Below are positions 1 to 7,818 of a stretch of DNA of 23,931 bases, one piece after another. Origin of the DNA: BJ22 sp031405895. Lineage in GTDB: Bacteria > Planctomycetota > Planctomycetia > Pirellulales > Pirellulaceae. A program made the position numbers and the translations under genes. Position 1 is the stretch's first letter. Every line of letters starts with the position of its first letter. The stretch spans positions 1 to 23,931 of the forward strand of contig JANOFL010000045.1 in assembly GCA_031405895.1 (NCBI GenBank), written 5' to 3'. The notes below the pieces were generated by a model. The model had not been told where the DNA came from. It did not search any database and saw only the letters and a program-made list of their open reading frames with translations.

Positions 1-1816
1 CCAGCTCGAGGCCCTTGTTGCGCAGCTCCTCCTGATTCTGGAACCCGGCGAACCGGCTTTCCGCCAGCTGGTCCGCAGCCTGCAACAGGTCAATCAGGTG
101 ACCGACATTTTCTTCGCCGTACTGGGGCATTCTGGTTTTCACGTATGGGCGAATCGTCCGGCCGTTGGCCAGCACGCTGCGCATCCACGCGGCTTTCAGC
201 TTGGCCCCCACCCCGGTCAGAGTCGGAGGAATTCTGCCCTGTTCTCCCAGATTCAAATTCGTGGTCTGGAAGTGGGGACTGCGCTCGGCGGTGACGCCAC
301 CCAAACTGTTGCGTTCGTGGCAGGCCAGACAGTTGAAGGCATGGAGGCTGACTTCGATCTGTTCCTCGCTCTCCAGCTCCCGCGAAACGGAAACGAGCGC
401 TGTCTGGATAAGCTGTCGTTCGCTGTCCTGAAACTGAAATCCGGGCCAATTGCCCCGATCGCCGGACAGACATCCTTGCTCGGGCCTCAGTTTGTCGAGC
501 GGCACCTGACTGCCGGGTTGGGGAGCCTCTGCGGAAACTTCGGAGTGGCAAATGTGGCAGTTGTTGCTGACGAAGAGCAACTCTCCCTGTTTGGCCAGTT
601 CCGTGTCGAGCCGCCAGGATGACGATGATTTGCCCGGGGATTGCAGCAGAAAATTCGCAAGGTCGGTTGCTTCGCGGTGGCTGAGCTGCATCTTCGGCAT
701 GTGACCGGATGGGCGCACAACGAGGGGATCTTCCAGAAACTGAACCAGCCCGTCGACGCTGTATTTGGATGTCAGATCACCCAGAGGCGTCGAGCGGGCC
801 AGCGGCTGTTCCACGGCCTTGTCATTCCGCGGCGAATGGCAGGCGACACAACCAGTGGAATTGAACAGTTCGTGTCCGCGCGTAACGGCTTCGGCATCGA
901 TGGCTTGAGTCTGAAACTGGTTGCCGGCCCGGGAGACCAGGAAATGGGTGATGGCTTTGGCAATTTGTGCGCTTTCCGCGGCATCCCGCAGACCGGGTGA
1001 CGCCGGCATGGTGGTTCCCGGTTTGACCGCATGGGGATTGCTGACAAACCGCTCCACCCATTCCGGATTCAGCCATTGAGCGGACCAATTCAGCCGCGGC
1101 GCCTGTTTGGCCTTTGCCACCATGGGAAACGACTCCGCCCGGTGGCAAGCCACACAGTTCATTTCCTGGATCAGGGCCAGCCCCTCCAGGTCTGGCGCAA
1201 GCTCCCGGCGGACCGCGACGCCAGAAGTCGCAGCACCTGGCTCGGGTCCCCGTTCCCGGATATCAATCACGTAGCGCAGCAGATCAAGAAATTGCTGGCG
1301 ATCGGCCAGTTCGTTGGCGAGATTTTCCGGCATGCTGGACATCGTGCCGGGCTTCATCTCTTCGATGTCTTCCCTTCGCAAGGTCAGCGTCTGGTCCACG
1401 TTCTGGCTGTTCCGGAACACGACTTTTTCGGCATCTTCATTGAGAATGATGCCCTGATGGATCTGTCCGTCGGCGCCCAACAAAATGGTTGTTTCAAAGC
1501 CCTTCTTGATCGTTTTCGAAGGCTGCAGGATCGATTCGATCAGTTGCGCATCGGTTGTTTCAGGCTCCATTCGGCTGAGATCCGGGCCAATCCGGTCTCT
1601 CTCTGCCGAGGGGCGGTGGCATTTCGCGCAGTTGATGTTCCCCTGGTGGAACAGGATCGCGCCGCGAATGATGTTGCCGTGAGACCGCGCTTCGTCGGCC
1701 AGCCGGGCCGGATCGTCGGCAATCAGTTTTTCAGTGAGCGTCTGTCCATTCGCCGCGCTGGCAGACAGAACCAGCCACATTGTCAACCATGCCGCTGCAA
1801 GCAATCCGGGTTTCAT
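1..1816 (-). CDS. Exported multiheme c-type cytochrome, five CxxCH sites (3' end outside window)
   Basis: The frame is open from an ATG at 1816 to the left edge, giving 605 residues with no stop, so the C-terminus is missing. Residues 1-24 form a signal peptide (hydrophobic core LLAAAWLTMWLVL, then SASAANG), which places the protein in the periplasm. Five heme-attachment motifs are visible: CAKCH 63-67, CVACH 221-225, CVACH 323-327, CHICH 420-424 and CLACH 496-500. Residues about 50-190 match the planctomycete/verrucomicrobial heme-binding domain (TIGR02603 type), with IGPDL after the heme site and a later LRREDIEEM stretch. The role is presumably electron transfer; the partner is unknown. 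It follows the 1291-residue gene in the same direction. The start is chosen for the signal peptide, since no good Shine-Dalgarno precedes it. The reading frame also continues upstream through a transposase relic, so an automated caller could place the start too early. Confidence 0.88.
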   Translation of the reverse strand, partial: MKPGLLAAAWLTMWLVLSASAANGQTLTEKLIADDPARLADEARSHGNIIRGAILFHQGNINCAKCHRPSAERDRIGPDLSRMEPETTDAQLIESILQPSKTIKKGFETTILLGADGQIHQGIILNEDAEKVVFRNSQNVDQTLTLRREDIEEMKPGTMSSMPENLANELADRQQFLDLLRYVIDIRERGPEPGAATSGVAVRRELAPDLEGLALIQEMNCVACHRAESFPMVAKAKQAPRLNWSAQWLNPEWVERFVSNPHAVKPGTTMPASPGLRDAAESAQIAKAITHFLVSRAGNQFQTQAIDAEAVTRGHELFNSTGCVACHSPRNDKAVEQPLARSTPLGDLTSKYSVDGLVQFLEDPLVVRPSGHMPKMQLSHREATDLANFLLQSPGKSSSSWRLDTELAKQGELLFVSNNCHICHSEVSAEAPQPGSQVPLDKLRPEQGCLSGDRGNWPGFQFQDSERQLIQTALVSVSRELESEEQIEVSLHAFNCLACHERNSLGGVTAERSPHFQTTNLNLGEQGRIPPTLTGVGAKLKAAWMRSVLANGRTIRPYVKTRMPQYGEENVGHLIDLLQAADQLAESRFAGFQNQEELRNKGLEL

Positions 1817-2248
1817 TGAACTTTGGCTGGGGGGCCGGTATGGACCAGTCGAATCGCAAAATCCCGATCTCTCGCCGATTCTCCGGGAACCGGTTCGTCC
1901 CTGATCCTGGTGCGTGACGGGATCGGGAACCCTTTTGAGTTTACCGCAGAAGAAGAGGATCCAGGTCCGGGAGTGGTCGAAACACCGGAATCCGCAGGCG
2001 GCGTGTTTGAGGGCCTCGATGCGGCTGGTGGAACCTTCGCTTGTGGCGTTGGTCGGGAAGCGCTGGAAACCGTTCGTCAGCCACGGCAGGTACTGCGACA
2101 AGTTCCCCGCCACGCGATCGCGCCGGTTGCAGCCGGCTTCGGCTGGTCCTGCTGGGCCGGGCCGTGAGCGCTCACTGTCGGCGCTTCTGGCCAGCAAGCG
2201 CAACCCGGTTCGCAGCTGTAGTCTCCTGGACCGGGAAAACGGCGGGGG
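1817..2248. other. Intergenic gap of 432 bases holding the transposase relic
   Basis: Outside the ISL3 relic (1925-2104) nothing could be identified. Bases 2105-2248 are open in the minus-strand frame of the flanking genes but give low-complexity, Arg/Pro/Ala-rich translation unlike any family recognised. Bases 1817-1924 give a similar uninformative translation. No convincing terminator or promoter was found, so whether the cytochrome shares a transcript with the gene before it is undecided. Confidence 0.6.
1925..2104 (-). pseudogene. Relic of an ISL3-family transposase C-terminus
   Basis: On the minus strand this stretch translates to about 60 residues resembling the conserved end of ISL3-family DDE transposases: NLSQYLPWLTNGFQRF, then TNATSEGSTSRIEALK, then a GFR-type segment (ACGFRCF) and ILFFCGKL. 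The pattern TNA.SEG.(N/T)S.I..LK..A.GFR.F.....ILFFCGKL is the family hallmark. Only the C-terminal portion is present out of a protein normally around 400 residues or longer; the catalytic Asp residues are absent and no terminal inverted repeat was recognised. The relic is in the same frame as both flanking genes and reads without a stop into the cytochrome start at 1816. Confidence 0.7.
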
Positions 2249-5200
2249 CTAACGCCTGATCCGCTGCAATCCGTCGAGGTTTTGGCGGAGGCTTTCGGCC
2301 GCATCCAGCTCTTCGCGATGGTCGAGGATTCCGATCAGGCCCTGGTAGCCAGACTGTTCGATGGTTTGCAGGATCGCGCGGTCGTCGTCGCCAGATCCCA
2401 GCGGAAGGATTTGAGGGCCCCCGGCCCGCATGCCATTCAGGTTCAGACAAAGGAGGTGGTCGCGCAGGCGATCGAGATGCACGGGAAAGTCCGCCAGCTG
2501 GTCGTGGCCGTGATGCAGGTTGTAGACAATCCCGGTGTTGGAGTACCCGAGAACTTTCAGGGCTTTCACGATCCCGACCATGTTCTCCGGCTCGCCGCAC
2601 CATCCGCCGTGATTGTAGATTCCCAGCTGGCAGCCCCGTTCCGCCAAAGCCTGGGCCAGCGGTGCCAGAATCTCCGCCGCCCGATCCGCGCGTTGGCTGG
2701 TCGCGACATCCGTCCACAAGCCTTCGTCCAGCATGACCCACAACTGCATCTTCAGCTGATGCCGGTCGATCAGCGGCAGGATTTGCCGCCAGTGGAGCTC
2801 GTTGAGAGGATCGGCTGTCTGGACGGGTGCCCAGAATGCAGTCAGGTCGATCTTGTGTTCCCGGAGGGCGGCCACTTCGGCGTCCCAGGTGGGAAGGTGC
2901 TCATCGCGCCAGTCATAGGCCAGCCGTTTGAAGCCCAACCCGGACAGCATCTCCGCCCGCGCGACCGGCCCACGTTTGGCGGCATCAAAAGGCACGACGC
3001 ACCAGGCGACCAGATTTTCCATCGCGAACAGGTCGGCTGGCCTGGCCTCGTCGGCCACTACCTCCAGCGGTTCCGGCAGTGCGTTGATCGTGCCCAGCAA
3101 CTCGTGGGTGACTCGTTCGCCGCCAGCGGTGACGATGTTCGCGGTCAGCTGGATCTGGTCGACCGGCTGCAGGTCTTTCATATGCAGAAACAGGGTCCGG
3201 TCATCGAGCAGCGAAACCCGCTCCACCGACAGCTGGTCGTGGCCAATTTCCCTGGGACTGGAAGGACGATAGTGAAACGAACCGTACTCCTTCGACCAAA
3301 GGTAGTTCCAGTGCTCGACCGTGAACCGGGAGCGGTCCAGGTTCAGCTCCGGATCGAGCGGCACGGTGTATCGCACACAGATGCCGTTCGGAAAGGCGTT
3401 AAACGCCTCAGGCATCACGGGCGTCCGGCCAGTGTGGCGGACGCGCGAGAAACAACCGTCCTGGACGGCTCCGGTTTGCCAGCCATCGAGTCCCACGACA
3501 TAAAGCTGTCCGTCGCGCGGATGAAACCGCGCGGTGCCGCTGCCGGAGCGGAAGACAAGCCCAGGAAAGCGAACTGTCGCGGCTTGCCAGGTCGTTCCCA
3601 CCTGTTGCCGCAACACCGCGTGCAGCGTGCAGCGGCCCCACGACAGATGCAGCATCTCGCCGGCCTGGTAACTGCCCCAGCGCTGATCCGGTACCCAGAT
3701 CTGTCCGCCGCAGGAGTTGTCGATGAACTTGGGGATGAAACAGAGCGGGCGCAGGGGCCGGGCATCGTCCGTAGCCTGGGCCTCGTTCTCAAAGTAGCCG
3801 TAAAACCCGCCCGGTTCGATCAAGTCGATTTTGGACGATGGGATGAACTGGCCCTCGTTGTCAGCGACCGTCAGCTCGTCATTCGGCCCGATCCCGAGGC
3901 CATACGGATGGCGGAAGCCGCTCGCGATGACTTCCAGATGTCCGCTCTCACGGTTCCAGCGCAACAGCGAACAGCCGTGCGGCGGGCCTTCGCTGGACTT
4001 GAGAAAATACAAGTTGCCCATGCGGTCCGATTCCAGCCGCATGGCGTAGGCGTGATCGCCACCCTGCGTGCTCAGTTCGTGGCACAGGGAGTGATAAATG
4101 TCGGCCTCGCCATTGCAGTTCAGATCCTCCAGTCGCGTCAGCTGGTTGCGGCAAATCACCACGACGTGGCCGTCCACGATCTTCAGCCCCAGCGGTTGAT
4201 AAAGCCCGGTCGCAAACCGCTGCCAGCGCAACTGTTGCAGCCCGACGTCGATCCCCGACACTTTCCAGACGTCGCCGTGAGCCGTGCAGACAGCGGCGTC
4301 GCCGTTTGCAAAAAAGTCGACGCCCGAAATGAACATCAGGGCCTGGAACGGATTCTCAAGCGGGACCGTCAGCTCGTCTTTCAGATAGGGTGCCTTGCCA
4401 TCATCAACGGCAAGTTCCCCGACGGTCTCCAGGGGCTGGCCCCAGCGCAGGCCGCCCGGTTCCATCAACGCGACCAGCTCGGGCAAACTTTGCCATGCTT
4501 CCTCCACCGAATCGGGGCCAACTTCTGCGCCGATTCCGACCGTGATCGCCAGGGCGACCGAAACGGGTTCCAAATCCGGCTGAAACTCTAGCACGATGTC
4601 CCGGCCGCGCTGGACCAGCCCGACCGAGCCGGAAGTGTCGCGGCCGAGTGACCAGACCAACCCGGTTCCATTCCGCGAGCCCCGGATGGAGCCGTCTGGC
4701 GCGACTTCAACGCCGTCGATTCCCTCGGCGAGCGTCAACAGCAACGACTCCTTGACCGCATCGAGATTCCAGCGACGAAGAATCGTCTGGCGTTCCCCGA
4801 CCAACTGGCTGGTCGCATGTTCCCGGACAAGCGACGGTCCGACCCGATACTCAAAGAGGACTTCCCCGTCATGCAGGTACATTCGCCGGTAGTCAAGCTG
4901 GCCGGTTTCGCAGGGCACCCAGCGCTGGTCGTTTCCCTTTCGCAGCCAGGTCTTGCGCGGCGAAACATGGCAGACGACTTGGCCATCAAGGCTGGGCTTG
5001 CACAGCAGTCCGGCCCGGGCCGGGTTGATTTCCATTTGTGAATCGGTGAGGGCCGCCGTGAACGAACAAGCTCTTTCATCGAAGACCAGCGTCGTTCGCT
5101 GATCGAGAAAGACCGCCGAAAGCTTGGCACCCATCTCGTGCCCGTCGACAAGGAAAGTATGCGACACGACCGGCCCCTTGATGGTCTCTTGCCAGCGGCC

Positions 5201-6124
5201 ATCCTCCCAGTCTTCTTCGCCTTCCAGTTCGTACTCGGCAATCTGGTGCGGATACGGCAGATGCCGCTGGTTGGTCTCGCCACCCGGCGTCCATTGGGCC
5301 AGGTAGTCGGCACGGGACTCCTCAAAGTCCCACAGGTGAAGCGTGCCCGCGTCCCTGGTCAGCGGCAGTTCAGGTGTCGCAACAATGTCCCGGCAGCGAT
5401 CGGTGAGCCGCACTTCATCGAGGACCAGCGCTGTCAGCCGTTTTTCATCCAGCCGCGTCCCAAGGCTTAGCGCCGCGGCCTGGACCGGCGCGCCCGACAG
5501 CTCGACCGGCTCATCCACGACGTTCCGGTCATCGAGAAACAGTTTGACCCGCTTGCCATCCCATGTAGCGGCGACGTAATGCCACTTGCCGTCAGCGACC
5601 GATATCTCCGTCTCGAAAGTGGCCGGGCGACAGGCCGTGAAATGGCAAAACAGGTTGCCGGATTCGCGGCGTGCCCCGATCGCCCAATGATCGCCGGAGG
5701 TCTGCAATCCATTGGAAACGAAGACGTGCTCCGGGACGCCGGAACCATCGGGGTCTGACGCCAAATCGCGCAGTCTTCGGAGCGATTTGGGGTCTGACCC
5801 CTTTTCGGGATGGTTCTCGGGCAAGCACTTGAACCAGAGTTCGACCGTCAGCGGCGCCTCGCCCAGACGCTCTTCGGCCGCGTGAAAGAACCCGGCGGCG
5901 GCCCCGTTCCAGCCCAGCCCAAACCGGCCCGGCAGCTCGCCTGCCTGTTGATTGTCCGGCGTGCCGGACAATATCTCCTGCTCCGAAGTCTGTTGGCTGC
6001 CGGTTTCCATCAGTCCCCGCACTGCGTTCGGCTGGAAGCCGGGCAAGACCAGCAGCCAGACGAAAACCGGGACCAGGGCTATGGTGACGGAATGGCTTTC
6101 CCGAATGTTCATGAAAAAGCCCAT
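2249..6124 (-). CDS. Exported 1291-residue protein: LamG-like region, PQQ-dehydrogenase-like beta-propeller, xylose-isomerase-like TIM barrel
   Basis: The N-terminus is a signal peptide or membrane anchor (hydrophobic residues 12-30); a second ATG lies at residue 5. Residues about 65-265 look like a concanavalin/LamG fold (LTVELWFK, WHYVAATWDGKRVKLFLDD, LDEVRLTDR, LHLWDFEES). Residues about 290-560 form a beta-rich stretch resembling a DUF6797-type domain, which is less sure. Residues about 570-1015 form a beta-propeller of the sorbosone/glucose-dehydrogenase type (GFRHPYGLGIGPNDEL, VADNEGQF). Residues about 1030-1291 form a sugar-phosphate-isomerase/epimerase-like TIM barrel (LGIYNHGGW, GIVYNLHHGHDQL, GILDHREE). 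No CxxCH is present, although planctomycete propellers of this kind often carry a C-terminal heme domain; the next gene supplies one. A REP-like hairpin lies in frame at residues about 108-125. A role in oxidising or rearranging a sugar-like substrate is inference. Confidence 0.87.
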   Translation of the reverse strand: MGFFMNIRESHSVTIALVPVFVWLLVLPGFQPNAVRGLMETGSQQTSEQEILSGTPDNQQAGELPGRFGLGWNGAAAGFFHAAEERLGEAPLTVELWFKCLPENHPEKGSDPKSLRRLRDLASDPDGSGVPEHVFVSNGLQTSGDHWAIGARRESGNLFCHFTACRPATFETEISVADGKWHYVAATWDGKRVKLFLDDRNVVDEPVELSGAPVQAAALSLGTRLDEKRLTALVLDEVRLTDRCRDIVATPELPLTRDAGTLHLWDFEESRADYLAQWTPGGETNQRHLPYPHQIAEYELEGEEDWEDGRWQETIKGPVVSHTFLVDGHEMGAKLSAVFLDQRTTLVFDERACSFTAALTDSQMEINPARAGLLCKPSLDGQVVCHVSPRKTWLRKGNDQRWVPCETGQLDYRRMYLHDGEVLFEYRVGPSLVREHATSQLVGERQTILRRWNLDAVKESLLLTLAEGIDGVEVAPDGSIRGSRNGTGLVWSLGRDTSGSVGLVQRGRDIVLEFQPDLEPVSVALAITVGIGAEVGPDSVEEAWQSLPELVALMEPGGLRWGQPLETVGELAVDDGKAPYLKDELTVPLENPFQALMFISGVDFFANGDAAVCTAHGDVWKVSGIDVGLQQLRWQRFATGLYQPLGLKIVDGHVVVICRNQLTRLEDLNCNGEADIYHSLCHELSTQGGDHAYAMRLESDRMGNLYFLKSSEGPPHGCSLLRWNRESGHLEVIASGFRHPYGLGIGPNDELTVADNEGQFIPSSKIDLIEPGGFYGYFENEAQATDDARPLRPLCFIPKFIDNSCGGQIWVPDQRWGSYQAGEMLHLSWGRCTLHAVLRQQVGTTWQAATVRFPGLVFRSGSGTARFHPRDGQLYVVGLDGWQTGAVQDGCFSRVRHTGRTPVMPEAFNAFPNGICVRYTVPLDPELNLDRSRFTVEHWNYLWSKEYGSFHYRPSSPREIGHDQLSVERVSLLDDRTLFLHMKDLQPVDQIQLTANIVTAGGERVTHELLGTINALPEPLEVVADEARPADLFAMENLVAWCVVPFDAAKRGPVARAEMLSGLGFKRLAYDWRDEHLPTWDAEVAALREHKIDLTAFWAPVQTADPLNELHWRQILPLIDRHQLKMQLWVMLDEGLWTDVATSQRADRAAEILAPLAQALAERGCQLGIYNHGGWCGEPENMVGIVKALKVLGYSNTGIVYNLHHGHDQLADFPVHLDRLRDHLLCLNLNGMRAGGPQILPLGSGDDDRAILQTIEQSGYQGLIGILDHREELDAAESLRQNLDGLQRIRR
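5750..5801. repeat. REP-like hairpin inside the coding frame
   Basis: The left arm GGGGTCTGACGCCAAATCGC (5750-5769) and right arm GCGATTTGGGGTCTGACCCC (5782-5801) pair at 18 of 20 positions around a 12-base loop that contains a cTTCGg tetraloop. The element encodes residues about 108-125 (around GSDPKSLRRLRDLASDP) of the 1291-residue protein, within its LamG-like region. The core GGGGTCTGACCCC recurs in truncated form at 12747-12758 in an intergenic gap, as expected of a dispersed repetitive extragenic palindrome. Confidence 0.7.
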
Positions 6125-6166
6125 TCTGAGTGTCTGCGATCCGGTTCACGGCATCCGGTCGCCGGC

Positions 6167-6173
6167 ATTGTAG
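6167..6173 (-). promoter_or_regulatory. CTACAAT element, possible -10 box for the 1291-residue gene
   Basis: CTACAAT reads on the minus strand and ends 42 bases before the ATG at 6124. The same heptamer stands 36-37 bases before two other starts in this window (7819 and 15250). TACAAT is close to a sigma-70 -10 box, but no TTGACA-like -35 lies at 16-18 bases; a TTGGCG lies 10 bases upstream of TACAAT. The rest of the 249-base divergent gap (6125-6373) shows only short palindromic runs. Confidence 0.35.
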
Positions 6174-6373
6174 CGGGCGCCTCGCCAACCGCTCCCGCGC
6201 AGCAGCCGGGGCTGACCGGAGCAGGAAAGGTCGTTCCCGGTTTCAGAAAAACTGCCGGGCGCCCGCCTGTCTGATGCCCGCTCCATACTGGCGGGAGCCG
6301 CGAACGTGCCCTTACCATGGCACGAGTCCAGCCATGCTTCGTGCATACCCGTCCCGACAACTGGAAACGCATC

Positions 6374-7672
6374 ATGCAATCAGGACTTGATCGCCGTACG
6401 TTTGTCCGGACGGCTGCGTCAGCGCTGGCCGGCGCGACCCTGATCCCGGTCAGCCTGGGTCAGTCCACGACGCGGCGGCCGGCCCCCAGCGACCGGCTGA
6501 ACATCGGCCTGATCGGCTGTGGCAAGATGGCCCGTGACTATCACCTGCCCGAATTGCTCCGGCAGCCCGATGTGCAGCTGGTCGCGGTCTGCGAAGTCGA
6601 CCAGACCCGGCGCTCCATTTTTCAGCAGCGGGTCAACCAGCACTACTCGGATGCGAAGACCGACTTTCGGGGCTGCGATGCCTGCCATGACTTTCGCGAG
6701 GTCCTGTCGCGCGACGACATCGATGCGGTTTGCATCGCGACGCCGGATCACTGGCATGCCATCCCGGTCATCGAGGCGTGCAAGGCAGGCAAGGACGTCT
6801 ATTGCGAAAAACCCCTGACGCTGACTATCCGCGAAGCCCAGCTCTGCGTGGCGGCGGCCCGCCAGCATGGCCGGATTGTGCAGACTGGCAGCCAGCAGCG
6901 TTCCGGCGTTTTCGGGCCGTTTCGTGAAGCCGTCGAGTTGATTCGCAGCGGCCGGCTGGGGCGGATCCGCAAGGTAACCGTCGGCGTCGGAGGCCCGAGC
7001 GGCAACTGCGACCTGCCCGAAGAAGATCTGGAACCCGGCCTTGAGTGGGACTTTTGGCTCGGGCAAGCTCCGTTGCGGCCCTACCACTCCGAGCTGAGCC
7101 CGCGCGGGATGCATGACCACTTCCCGAACTGGCGCAAGTACCGGGACTATTCGGGCGGAGCCCACACCGACATGGGTGCGCATTTCTACGACATCGTTCA
7201 ATGGGCCCTGGATCGCGACCGGTCGGGTCCGGTCGAAGTGATTCCGCCCGACGATCCGGCGGCAGAGACCGGCGTCCGGTTTCTGTATGAGGACGGCATC
7301 GAGATCATTCATGGAGGTCCCAGCGGCTGTGTCTTTGAGGGCGAACTGGGGACGCTTCACATTGACCGCGGTCACCTCAGCAGCGACCCGGTCGAAATTG
7401 TGCAGACGCCGCTGGGCGAGGGCGACGTCCATCTGCCGCCATCACCTGGCCACCACCGGGACTGGCTGGACTGCATCCTCAGCCGGAAACTGCCGGTGGC
7501 TGATGTGGAAGCCGGTGCCCGGACTGTGACGATTGCCCACCTCGGCAATCTTGCGTACTGGCACCGAAGATCATTCAAGTGGGACCCCGCGCGATGGTCG
7601 TTTGTGGATCCGGCCGACAATCATCTGCTTGACCGGACGCGCCGCGACCCCTGGCAGTTGCCCGCGGTTTGA
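6374..7672 (+). CDS. Tat-exported Gfo/Idh/MocA family oxidoreductase
   Basis: The 432-residue protein begins with a twin-arginine signal (DRRTFVRTAAS, residues 6-16, then a hydrophobic stretch), so it is expected to be folded with its NAD(P) cofactor before export. Residues 42-68 form a Rossmann start (LNIGLIGCGKMA), CIATPDHWH is at about 120-128, and the catalytic EKP motif is at 145-147 (VYCEKPLTL). A conserved GGAHTDMGAHFYD segment (261-273) fits the substrate-binding half. Length and order are those of planctomycete members of the family. The start at 6374 is preferred over an in-frame ATG at 6317 because it puts the Tat motif near the N-terminus and has GGAA seven bases upstream. It opens the plus-strand gene set divergent from the 1291-residue gene. 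Substrate is unknown; sugars or their oxidation products are typical of the family. Confidence 0.93.
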   Translation: MQSGLDRRTFVRTAASALAGATLIPVSLGQSTTRRPAPSDRLNIGLIGCGKMARDYHLPELLRQPDVQLVAVCEVDQTRRSIFQQRVNQHYSDAKTDFRGCDACHDFREVLSRDDIDAVCIATPDHWHAIPVIEACKAGKDVYCEKPLTLTIREAQLCVAAARQHGRIVQTGSQQRSGVFGPFREAVELIRSGRLGRIRKVTVGVGGPSGNCDLPEEDLEPGLEWDFWLGQAPLRPYHSELSPRGMHDHFPNWRKYRDYSGGAHTDMGAHFYDIVQWALDRDRSGPVEVIPPDDPAAETGVRFLYEDGIEIIHGGPSGCVFEGELGTLHIDRGHLSSDPVEIVQTPLGEGDVHLPPSPGHHRDWLDCILSRKLPVADVEAGARTVTIAHLGNLAYWHRRSFKWDPARWSFVDPADNHLLDRTRRDPWQLPAV

Positions 7673-7717
7673 GCTGCCAGCGCGAATCGCAGGAATTTTT
7701 CCGCGCGGTAACTCAAG

Positions 7718-7735
7718 CCCGGCCCGCAAACCGGG
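7718..7735 (+). terminator. Weak GC hairpin after the oxidoreductase gene
   Basis: CCCGG (7718-7722) and CCGGG (7731-7735) can pair around an eight-base loop, 45 bases beyond the stop. No T tract follows, so termination here is only a possibility. Confidence 0.2.
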
Positions 7736-7775
7736 GGCCATGACAACCTCCGGCAGACTGGCTGCGTCGGTCGAT

Positions 7776-7782
7776 CTACAAT
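7776..7782 (+). promoter_or_regulatory. CTACAAT element before the DUF1549/DUF1553 gene
   Basis: This is the same heptamer as at 6167-6173 and 15206-15212. It ends 36 bases before the ATG at 7819 but only 6 bases before the alternative ATG at 7789. If it is a -10 box, transcription would start at or just past 7789, which favours 7819 as the start codon. No good -35 box is visible. Confidence 0.35.
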
Positions 7783-7818
7783 GAGGCGATGCCCGCCTGT
7801 TACCAGAGACCGCGCAAT

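Noticed and set aside
2282..4591. A 769-codon plus-strand open frame antisense to the 1291-residue gene
   Set aside because: It lacks recognisable domains and lies wholly opposite a gene with clear domain matches. Long antisense frames are common in DNA of this GC content.
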